Shown here: positions 1-5,527 of the stretch, in pieces
Numbering within the stretch: position 1 is the stretch's first letter
How the letters are laid out: each line of letters opens with the position of its first letter
Source of the DNA: a bacterium
Lineage (GTDB): Bacteria; AUK180
Length of the DNA stretch: 5,527 bases
Direction of reading: 5' to 3'
Assembly: GCA_021162505.1 (NCBI GenBank)
Contig: JAGGYO010000313.1
Coordinates: 1-5,527 of the forward strand
The notes under the pieces: model-generated
The model's input: only the letters and a program-made list of their open reading frames with translations
Databases searched by the model: none
Told to the model about the DNA's origin: nothing
Program-made: the position numbers and the translations under genes

Positions 1-1164
1 CAATATTCCAGCATTAACTATTAGTTTTAAATAATTATTATCCGTCCAAACAAGGGGATATCCCAGTCCTAATAAATAATGATTCTTTAATATTTTGAAC
101 CATCGTGCCCATTGAATTATTCTTGCCTGAAAAGTTGATGGAAAGTGTTTATGAGGATTCACCATGGTCATTGAAGAGTGAATTTTTGCAAAAATAATGT
201 CATTTTTTAGAAAAACAAATGAAATTAAAAGTATGCTCAATAATAAAATGAGTGTTTTTCCCAAACCCGATGACTTGTAATGGTAGATAACAATAAAGGA
301 AAGCGAAACGAGCAATGCAAAGAATGCACCTAAGGAATATGTAAATATAAAAATAAAAAGGAATGCAAATGTTAAAAACCAGAGAAATATATCCTCCTTT
401 CTTTGGATATTATAGTAAAAAAGAATAGAAAGGATTATGGCAACAAAAGAACCAAATGCTTGTGGATTTTCAAAAGTGGATGTAATTCTAACGATTGGGG
501 CTTTAAGATAATATCCGGTGTAAACGGAATAAATACTTTCCGGTATCATGTGAAATTTTAACAGATACCCATAAGCCATTGCAACAATTCCTGAGGCTAA
601 TATAATTTTTAGAACAGTTTTAATGTCTTCTCTTGTCTTAAAGGTCTCAGAAACAAAAAGAAAAAGTAAAATCGGATATAGTGTTCTTAAAAAAAGTATG
701 ATATTTCCCATTCCCGGAGAATATACGCTTTGTTTTGATAATACGGCATATTTTATATGCAAAATGGAATTTATTCTATATAACTCATTTTTCTCAAGTG
801 AATATTTAGCAAAAATAATTGATAGTATGGAAATAATTATAAAAAATAGAATATAATAGGTCAATGGTGTGAATTTTATTTCAAATTCTCTTCTTAAAAT
901 TTTTTTAATAAAAAAAATAAGAATGATAATTAGAAACAAAGCGTCAGCAATAAAAATATCATGAATCCCCATCATACCCAGGTGGACATTAAAAGAAAGC
1001 GGCAAGGAAAATAGGAAAAGGTAGAATGCAAATTTAATATTGTAAAATGTAAAGATAAAAAATCCCCCTAAAAAAAGAACTGTAAATGCAATTTTTATAT
1101 TTAAAAAGAACATTAAAATAAAAAACAGAAAAATAAATAGTGTTGCTATATTAAATTTTTTCAT
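1..1164 (-). CDS. O-antigen polymerase/ligase-like membrane protein (Wzy/WaaL superfamily), C-terminus cut by window edge
   Basis: Reading the minus strand from the ATG at 1162-1164 gives 388 uninterrupted codons to the window edge. An in-frame TAA lies directly before this ATG, so no longer start exists. The product is very hydrophobic, with about eleven predicted membrane spans (roughly residues 5-22, 24-41, 43-60, 68-90, 101-120, 153-171, 181-200, 232-251, 258-275, 277-296 and 303-320). Two features match the O-antigen ligase/polymerase family: the R-x-TSTFENPQAFGSF stretch at about 226-240, which resembles the family's G-x-F-x-NPN-x-xG segment, and the block at about 347-388 (ARIIQWARW, LLGLGYP, then DNNYLKLIVNAGIL), which resembles the usual periplasmic loop and following helix. 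The usual family length is about 400-480 residues, so perhaps 40-90 are missing. It overlaps the GT2 gene by 14 nt, with an AAGGG only 4 nt from the ATG. The likely role is joining lipid-linked repeat units, or ligating the chain to an acceptor, on the outer side of the membrane. Polymerase and ligase cannot be told apart from sequence alone. Confidence 0.88.
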   Translation of the reverse strand, partial: MKKFNIATLFIFLFFILMFFLNIKIAFTVLFLGGFFIFTFYNIKFAFYLFLFSLPLSFNVHLGMMGIHDIFIADALFLIIILIFFIKKILRREFEIKFTPLTYYILFFIIISILSIIFAKYSLEKNELYRINSILHIKYAVLSKQSVYSPGMGNIILFLRTLYPILLFLFVSETFKTREDIKTVLKIILASGIVAMAYGYLLKFHMIPESIYSVYTGYYLKAPIVRITSTFENPQAFGSFVAIILSILFYYNIQRKEDIFLWFLTFAFLFIFIFTYSLGAFFALLVSLSFIVIYHYKSSGLGKTLILLLSILLISFVFLKNDIIFAKIHSSMTMVNPHKHFPSTFQARIIQWARWFKILKNHYLLGLGYPLVWTDNNYLKLIVNAGIL

Positions 1165-1969
1165 TTATCCCTTTTATAAACCCCAGAACAAAAAAAAGAT
1201 CACTTAAAGCATAGAGTAATTTAATATTTATAGGACTTTCTACTTCTTTTCGTAAATAAAGATTAAGATCTGTCATAAAAATATGCAATGGAAAAAATAT
1301 CAAACGAAATGTTCCATAAAAAATCCCAAATAAGAACAAATAAATCTTGTTTTTTTGTCCTCTTTTTAATTGCCCGATCCCTTTACCATACCAAAATCTT
1401 TGTTTAAAAAAAGCAAGAAGGTTATCTCTCACATTGTGATAGACGAATGTATCCTTTAAGAGAATGATCTCATATCCTTTTTTTAATGCACTAGCCCTAA
1501 GTTCCGTATCCTCTCCAGCGGTTATTTTCTCATTGAAATAAGCGACCTTTTCATAAAGATCTTTTCTACTTGCCCAACATGCGGTTCCGACAAGATCATT
1601 TTTCAAATCCTTATGGGTGATCTTTACTTCCTCACGCGGAATTTCTCTTGCAATCCATCGTTGAACAAAGTTTGAGTTATGAGGAATAATATGTGATCCG
1701 CCGACAATGGCATTTTTATATTTTTCTACGCCCGTTACAAGATTTTTAATTGTATTTTTTCCTAGCCGCACATCATCATCTAAAAAAATAATAATCTCAC
1801 CTTTTGCTTTTTTAATTCCCATATTTCTTGCCTTTCCAATAGGTGAAATACCTTTTATAATAATAAGTTCGTAATCTTTAATTGTCTGTTTCTTTAAATC
1901 ATTTATCAGCAAATCTAATTGAGCTTTTCTCTCTTCATAATAAGTACAGATTATTACACTTAATTTCAA
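1151..1969 (-). CDS. Glycosyltransferase family 2 with C-terminal membrane segment
   Basis: This 272-residue product has a classic GT2 (GT-A fold) catalytic domain. It opens with the nucleotide-binding strand SVIICTYYEE (4-13), has the ARNMGIKKAKGE helix (about 48-58), then FLDDDVRL with the DXD-type metal/nucleotide-sugar residues D64-D66. GTACWASRKDL (128-138) and GEDTEL (152-157, E153/D154 as probable catalytic base region) form the acceptor side. H178 and the RFWYGKG segment (from 191) match the late His and basic/aromatic motif of the family. Residues about 210-233 are hydrophobic and a second weaker hydrophobic stretch lies at 249-266, so the enzyme is probably tethered to the inner membrane. 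An open frame runs nine codons further up to a TTG at 1996, but I chose the TTG at 1967-1969: it sits 6-7 nt after AGGAGA, it begins right at the conserved first strand, and it overlaps the TGA of the upstream gene as TTGA. It should add one sugar to a lipid-linked oligosaccharide; donor and linkage cannot be read. Confidence 0.93.
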   Translation of the reverse strand: MKLSVIICTYYEERKAQLDLLINDLKKQTIKDYELIIIKGISPIGKARNMGIKKAKGEIIIFLDDDVRLGKNTIKNLVTGVEKYKNAIVGGSHIIPHNSNFVQRWIAREIPREEVKITHKDLKNDLVGTACWASRKDLYEKVAYFNEKITAGEDTELRASALKKGYEIILLKDTFVYHNVRDNLLAFFKQRFWYGKGIGQLKRGQKNKIYLFLFGIFYGTFRLIFFPLHIFMTDLNLYLRKEVESPINIKLLYALSDLFFVLGFIKGINEKI

Positions 1970-2964
1970 AAGATGTCTCCTAAAACCTTTTTCCAATTCT
2001 TTTTTATTATATGAGGTGAAAAATTATCATTAAAAAATGTTTTTGGAGAAATATATGTTCCTTCATTTAAAATATCTCTTACAGCGGAAATATAGTTTTT
2101 CCCACTGTGCCTTAGTATTTTTTTACCCGGGATTTTATCAAACTCCCAAATAAGTCCTACATTACTTGCAATTATGGGAATATCTCCTTTCAATGCCTCT
2201 AAGATCGAATAAGAATTTCCCTCAAAAAGTGAAGGTGAAATTAGCATTTTTGCTTTTTCATAAACAGTTGAAATATTGTCATAGGGAATATTCCCATATA
2301 TTTTGAGATTCTCAGGCAAATCTGTCAGGCTTTTATCCGTCAATAGTAATGCTGCAAAATGTTCTTTGGGAAAAGCCTTTACGACCTCTAAGAAAACATC
2401 AAACCCTTTCTCTCTCGTAGGTCTTCCCGTAAAGAGAATATAGTCATCCCTTTTTCTCTCTATTTCAAGAAGAGAAGTATTATAAATAACCTGATGGTTT
2501 CGCATCTTTTCCTTAATTAAATAATTTTCAACAAATTTTGAAACCCCTATGTTATTTGCAATTTTTCCGCTTTGTTTTTCAAAAGGGATCTTTTTAATAG
2601 ATATATAATAATATTTTGTATTAAAAATTGAATAGCAATGATCTCTAAAACCCATCCAGTTACCATGATAAAAATTTAAAATATTAAGATCATATCTTTT
2701 CAATTTATTAAAATACCATGCACCAATTCCTAAGGTGATTATAAAATCATATTTTTTTAAATTATAATTTTTTAAAATAAATTCTGTGAGTTTTTGCACC
2801 CTCTGTACTTCATTCAGGGGATCATTCTTTAAAATATTTATATCTATTATCTTCAATAAAGGGAAAAAGTGTTTTATTTGCTGTGTAAAAACCTCAGCTC
2901 CACCACCAATAATTTCAGTATTGATCTGTGCAATAAGAAGTGGCTTTAATTCTTCAATTTTCAA
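1966..2964 (-). CDS. Glycosyltransferase family 4 (GT-B fold) with intact EX7E motif
   Basis: This 332-residue protein has the two-domain GT-B layout. In the N-terminal domain, IIGGGAEVFTQQ (about 18-29) is the glycine-rich acceptor/nucleotide loop typical of GT4, and NFYHGNWMGF (about 97-106) carries the central H-G. The linker region has IGVSKFVENYL (about 139-149) and VIYNTS (159-164). The C-terminal donor-binding domain starts with FTGRPTREKGFD (178-189, the R and K that contact the donor phosphates) and contains SPSLFEGNSYSILEAL (243-258), where E248 and E256 form the canonical EX7E pair. There is no signal peptide or membrane span, so it acts at the cytoplasmic face. The open frame continues eight codons to a TTG at 2988, but the TTG at 2962-2964 is preferred because a GGAG lies 7 nt before it. 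With that start it overlaps the upstream gene by 11 nt and the downstream GT2 gene by 4 nt. Retaining GT4 enzymes mostly use nucleotide-activated sugars; the sugar is not predictable here. Confidence 0.92.
   Translation of the reverse strand: MKIEELKPLLIAQINTEIIGGGAEVFTQQIKHFFPLLKIIDINILKNDPLNEVQRVQKLTEFILKNYNLKKYDFIITLGIGAWYFNKLKRYDLNILNFYHGNWMGFRDHCYSIFNTKYYYISIKKIPFEKQSGKIANNIGVSKFVENYLIKEKMRNHQVIYNTSLLEIERKRDDYILFTGRPTREKGFDVFLEVVKAFPKEHFAALLLTDKSLTDLPENLKIYGNIPYDNISTVYEKAKMLISPSLFEGNSYSILEALKGDIPIIASNVGLIWEFDKIPGKKILRHSGKNYISAVRDILNEGTYISPKTFFNDNFSPHIIKKNWKKVLGDIF
1976..1981 (-). promoter_or_regulatory. Shine-Dalgarno site for the GT2 gene
   Basis: AGGAGA on the minus strand lies 6 nt before the TTG at 1967-1969. 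It decides the start of the GT2 gene, because the longer TTG start at 1994-1996 lies upstream of this site and has no comparable purine-rich site at the right distance. The site is inside the last codons of the upstream glycosyltransferase. Confidence 0.75.
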
Positions 2965-3715
2965 ATTTGATCTCCATTGAAATATCAATTTCTTTCCCTT
3001 GTTCTATAAAGGTATTAGAACATATTTGAAAAGGTGCTCCCGCCCATTTATTTTCCCTGAAATAGTAAAAGTATTTTTTAAGCACCTTACACCATAGAAG
3101 AGGGGAGTGTTTTATCACTTTATTGGTTTTTATATATTTTATAAAAACTTCATCCTCTCTATTACTCAAGATCCTTCTGTGAAATACCCACTTATCAGGT
3201 CTTTCATCCCGTATATAATCTTTATTTATGAACCCTAATACCGCCCTATCATTGTTTTGTATCACAAAACTTATGTTATTGTGCACGGTGTTTATGGGAT
3301 ATTTAATCCATTTATAAATATTTTTCCCCTTATGTTTGATTTTTTTACCATTGAGAAGGAGGTTATGCTCAGATATTACAGCACGCAATGCAATATCACC
3401 GAGTAATGAATCCTTAACGGCAGTTAACCGAATTCTTTTCACGATGGTATTTTGCCCTATTTCATCTGAATATATGAAATGAAAGCTGCCATTTATTAAA
3501 TTTATATTTCCGCTATATTTAAAAGTTTTGTTATTGTTCTGAAAAACAAGATCATTAATGGAACTATTTAGTCCTCCCATTTTTTCAAGAGAAAAAAAGG
3601 AATACCAATTCCCAATCTCAAAGCCCCAATTACGAAAAATAAATTTCCTATTGTCATCAAAAACTACGCTTTTCAATAAATTTTTATCTAATGTAAAACT
3701 CTTTATTTTAACCAT
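2954..3715 (-). CDS. Beta-rich protein of unknown function in polysaccharide operon
   Basis: I do not recognise this 253-residue protein. It has no signal peptide and no membrane span. It is rich in alternating hydrophobic/polar stretches typical of beta strands, for example FVIQNNDRAVLGFI (150-163) and the closing IEQGKEIDISMEIKFEN (237-253), with many aromatic residues (NWGFEIGNWYSFF, 29-41; KYFYYF, 214-219; NKWAGAPFQ, 222-230). The segment IVKRIRLTAVKDSLLGDIALRAVI (91-114) resembles the strand and D-x-x-x-R pattern of carbohydrate-active beta-sandwich (mutarotase-like supersandwich) proteins, but this is a fold impression only. The ATG at 3713-3715 is the first start after an in-frame TAA at 3728-3730. 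The nearest good ribosome site (GAGGAA) is about 20 nt away, too far for normal use, so translation probably depends on coupling to the upstream gene, which it overlaps by 13 nt. Lying between two glycosyltransferases, it probably acts on, or binds, the same polysaccharide. Confidence 0.85.
   Translation of the reverse strand: MVKIKSFTLDKNLLKSVVFDDNRKFIFRNWGFEIGNWYSFFSLEKMGGLNSSINDLVFQNNNKTFKYSGNINLINGSFHFIYSDEIGQNTIVKRIRLTAVKDSLLGDIALRAVISEHNLLLNGKKIKHKGKNIYKWIKYPINTVHNNISFVIQNNDRAVLGFINKDYIRDERPDKWVFHRRILSNREDEVFIKYIKTNKVIKHSPLLWCKVLKKYFYYFRENKWAGAPFQICSNTFIEQGKEIDISMEIKFEN
2972..2975 (-). promoter_or_regulatory. Shine-Dalgarno site for the second GT4 gene
   Basis: GGAG on the minus strand (within ATGGAGATC, itself coding for the end of the upstream gene) lies 7 nt before the TTG at 2962-2964. 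It favours this TTG over the longer TTG start at 2986-2988. Confidence 0.65.
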
Positions 3716-4767
3716 GCCAATTGGGTATTATAAAATTCCTCTACTATTTTTTGCCAGGAATATATATTGCGATTTTCAAGTACATTTTTTGCGAGTTCAT
3801 CATAATTATTTTCAATATTGATACAACAATTATTTTCTTCCTTGTCAGGATTTATATCAAAACCCAGATTATACTTCCTACATACCTGTGAGATAATGGA
3901 CCGTCCAAAAGAAATGTTCATTGTAGGAATCCCCAGTGCCAAATGGGTATAAAATTTTGAAGGCATACTATAATTATAAACTGTTCTGACAAATGTCAAA
4001 CCAATGGAATAATGCTTTAGTTTATCCTTGAACTCAATATCAAGGATCGGCTCATAAAAATGAATAAAATTAAAACCTTCATTCACGGTAATCTCTTTTA
4101 TCTCCTCCAATTGAGTTGAGGGGAAACAATAGAAATCGAAGGTAAAGTCATGTTTTTTAATACTATCTTTGTGCCTTGTAAAAAATTTATAAAAATTAAT
4201 GGTGGAATGCATAACATTAAACGCCCCAAAATAAAAAAAATTCCCTGTAAATTCTCTTTTATGAGAAAATAGCGTAATATCAAAACCATTAGGTAAAAGG
4301 TAATATTTGGAATTTACTTTCCTCTCCAAATAAATATCTTTGATCCCTGTGGAATTGATCAGGTTTAAACGCGAATGTTCCAATAAATATTTTTCCATTT
4401 GCCAAAGAAGATTCTTTTTTATTGGATTTCTTGAATGATATGTAAATGTTAGTGGATCGCGTATGTCAAAGATCAATTTATTCTTTATATCTTGTAATTT
4501 TTTAATATTTACTATTCCGAATGTTGGTGGAACAGAGAAAAAAATTAGGTCGGGATCCAAACTATTGATGGTTTTTATTAGTTTTGGATTTTTTAAATTC
4601 ATCTTGATCATTCCAAAAGAATCGTCAATTATTGCATCTTCCTGACCTGTAATGAGTATTACTTCATGCTGTTTGGAAATAAAAAATTTTATAAGATTTT
4701 GTATCCTATAAGGTGCTGCTCCCTGAGCAGGATAATACCAATGAGAAACTATAACAATTTTTGCCAT
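3703..4767 (-). CDS. Divergent GT4-type glycosyltransferase (GT-B fold, WbuB-like)
   Basis: This 354-residue soluble protein has a GT-B outline. The N-terminus, KIVIVSHWYYPAQGAAPYRI (3-22), matches the first strand and loop of the WbuB-like GT4 group, where a P-x-x-x-GAxPxR pattern is usual. IFDIRDPL (99-106) corresponds to that group's DLRD-W segment, NSTGIKD (138-144) and LLPNGFD (157-163) to the inter-domain region, and FFYFGAFN (177-184) to the first strand of the donor domain. MPSKFYTHLALGIPTM (268-283) aligns with the PSK-x-x-EYxAxGxPV donor-site helix, but the Glu expected after PSK-F-Y is Thr274, and the usual EX7E pair is not evident. It is therefore either a diverged enzyme or one that handles the donor differently. 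The ATG at 4765-4767 has a weak G-run (4775-4779) 7 nt upstream. It overlaps the toroid gene by 19 nt and the beta-rich gene by 13 nt. The likely role is an early or middle sugar transfer on the cytoplasmic face. Confidence 0.85.
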   Translation of the reverse strand: MAKIVIVSHWYYPAQGAAPYRIQNLIKFFISKQHEVILITGQEDAIIDDSFGMIKMNLKNPKLIKTINSLDPDLIFFSVPPTFGIVNIKKLQDIKNKLIFDIRDPLTFTYHSRNPIKKNLLWQMEKYLLEHSRLNLINSTGIKDIYLERKVNSKYYLLPNGFDITLFSHKREFTGNFFYFGAFNVMHSTINFYKFFTRHKDSIKKHDFTFDFYCFPSTQLEEIKEITVNEGFNFIHFYEPILDIEFKDKLKHYSIGLTFVRTVYNYSMPSKFYTHLALGIPTMNISFGRSIISQVCRKYNLGFDINPDKEENNCCINIENNYDELAKNVLENRNIYSWQKIVEEFYNTQLAWLK

Positions 4768-5486
4768 TTTGAAACCCCCAAGTTAATTTTTTTATCCGCA
4801 TATATTATTTCCCCTTTTTTCTCTTCATAGTTAAAATTGTTACCCACGATCTTTAAAGAAGGTCTGTAATTACCAATTTCTTTGAATTCGCCGAAGTAGG
4901 ATAATAAATAAAACACATAACTTTCCCACCGAATAACAGAAGAGATATTCATCCAAGTTTCATTTCCGAGACCTATTGCATTAGCAAAGCTTCCATTGTT
5001 TCTTTGATATTGAGTAATGAAAGTATAAATTTCATTTTCCCAAAATTCGCTATCATTCTTTTTATATTTTTTACTAAAAAGGTACATAAATCTAAATGTA
5101 TTAGCTGTGCGTGCAATGAAGATCGGTTCTTTTTGAGTAAAAAAATTATTTTTTTTATAAAAATTACGATAATATTTCTTTTTATAAAGATGTTTATGTA
5201 TTTTGTTCATTATATTTCTCTTTGTGAATTTTCCGGCATAAAATAAATGAAGATCTTTATCATATAATTCTTTTAAGAAATTGTATAATTGGGCCAAAGA
5301 AATTTTTACCGCAATGTCTTCTTTATATTGTGCATATTCCAACAACCCAAGCCCAATCTTAGCATTGTAAAATGAAAGTTCATCACTTAGATGATCCCCG
5401 TGGAAAAAACCACCGTTTCTATGTTGATTTTCTAAAATGAAGTTTTTAATTTCATCTACTTTAAAATCAAATTCAACATCAACGAT
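4749..5486 (-). CDS. Alpha/alpha-toroid repeat protein, 5' end missing or broken
   Basis: The minus-strand frame is open for 245 codons from 5486 to the TAG at 4749-4751. It has no ATG, GTG or TTG before the TTG pair at 5340-5345, yet the 47 codons above that pair clearly look coding, so the gene extends beyond what is intact here. Two units share a pattern: ENQHRNGGFF followed by LSFYNAKIGLGLLEYA (about 19-54), and QYQRNNGSFANA followed by ISSVIRWESYVFYLLSYFG (about 160-200). This Q-x-x-NG-(G/S)-F turn plus a helix is typical of alpha/alpha-toroid proteins (terpene-cyclase-like, polysaccharide lyase or glycoside hydrolase barrels). The middle (about 85-120) is very Lys/Tyr/Asn rich. The last 40 residues lose the repeat and read as short strands. 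No membrane span is seen. In this operon it may modify or trim the polysaccharide or a precursor, but no catalytic residues can be named. A normal family member would be longer at its N-terminus. Confidence 0.72.
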   Translation of the reverse strand: MVDVEFDFKVDEIKNFILENQHRNGGFFHGDHLSDELSFYNAKIGLGLLEYAQYKEDIAVKISLAQLYNFLKELYDKDLHLFYAGKFTKRNIMNKIHKHLYKKKYYRNFYKKNNFFTQKEPIFIARTANTFRFMYLFSKKYKKNDSEFWENEIYTFITQYQRNNGSFANAIGLGNETWMNISSVIRWESYVFYLLSYFGEFKEIGNYRPSLKIVGNNFNYEEKKGEIIYADKKINLGVSKWQKLL

Positions 5487-5527
5487 TTATACAATTAACA
5501 AAAAAAAACAAACACAAACACATGAAA
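5485..5527. other. A/C-only low-complexity edge; probable artefact or breakpoint
   Basis: On the plus strand this stretch is nearly all A and C with a run of nine A (5500-5508) and CAAACACAAACACA-like repeats (5509-5522). G is absent from 5485 to 5523. On the minus strand it closes all three frames (TAA 5487-5489, TAA 5495-5497, and TGA 5479-5481 just beside it), directly abutting good coding sequence of the toroid gene. It lacks any purine-rich ribosome site for a start. A degenerate read end or a misassembled contig tip explains it best; a genuine AT-rich leader or deletion scar is possible. Confidence 0.5.

Noticed and set aside
623..856. Plus-strand open frame of 77 codons
   Set aside because: It lies antisense within the polymerase-like gene, whose minus-strand frame is open over the whole length with family motifs; the plus-strand product shows no domain.
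2786..2980. Plus-strand open frame of 64 codons, Cys-rich
   Set aside because: It is the antisense of the N-terminal part of the second GT4 gene, including its conserved glycine-rich loop; no ribosome site or motif supports it.
3558..3821. Plus-strand open frame of 87 codons
   Set aside because: Antisense to the beta-rich gene and to the end of the first GT4; it looks hydrophobic only because AT-rich coding DNA reads that way in reverse.
4098..4289. Minus-strand open frame of 63 codons in another frame
   Set aside because: Fully nested in the divergent GT4 gene, which has conserved motifs on both sides of this segment.
4463..4645. Plus-strand open frame of 60 codons
   Set aside because: Antisense to the N-terminal domain of the divergent GT4; no supporting signal.
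5004..5246. Plus-strand open frame of 80 codons, Lys/Ile/Phe rich
   Set aside because: Antisense to the toroid gene, whose repeat motif lies in the minus-strand frame at this place.
5481..5523. Short minus-strand frame from ATG at 5521-5523 as a leader peptide or the real start of the toroid gene
   Set aside because: It is in a different frame from the toroid gene, ends after about 14 codons, is made from low-complexity T/G sequence and has no room for a visible ribosome site.

Overview
The window is AT-rich (by eye about 30% G+C). It holds six genes, all on the minus strand and read from the right edge to the left, packed as one unbroken operon. There is no tRNA, rRNA, CRISPR array, insertion sequence or terminator that I can see. 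The phylum cannot be fixed from this sequence. AT-rich codon use (many ATA, AAA, TTT and AGA codons), good Shine-Dalgarno sites and TTG starts fit a low-GC bacterium or a mesophilic or thermophilic archaeon.

In order of transcription the genes are: (1) a 5'-incomplete protein with NG(G/S)F-type alpha/alpha-toroid repeats (4749-5486); (2) a divergent GT-B glycosyltransferase of the GT4 type (3703-4767); (3) a beta-rich protein of unknown function (2954-3715); (4) a second GT4 glycosyltransferase with a complete EX7E motif (1966-2964, TTG start); (5) a GT2 glycosyltransferase with a C-terminal membrane segment (1151-1969, TTG start); (6) a multi-spanning O-antigen polymerase/ligase-like membrane protein (1-1164), cut by the left edge. 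Gene 6 has no complete open frame in the window and is easily missed.

Together this is part of a surface-polysaccharide locus (O-antigen, capsule or exopolysaccharide). Three glycosyltransferases would build a repeat unit on a lipid carrier at the inner face of the membrane, and the Wzy/WaaL-like protein would polymerise or ligate it on the other side. The toroid protein and the beta-rich protein are the unexplained parts. Their folds resemble, loosely, the two halves of polysaccharide lyases or related carbohydrate-modifying enzymes, so they may modify the sugar chain; this is inference.

All five gene junctions overlap (19, 13, 11, 4 and 14 nt), so there is no intergenic DNA, and translation is probably coupled throughout. 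The right edge (about 5485-5527) is an A/C-only low-complexity stretch that closes all three minus-strand frames just where the toroid gene should continue. It looks like an assembly or read-end artefact or a real breakpoint. No stretch over 300 bases lacks a gene.
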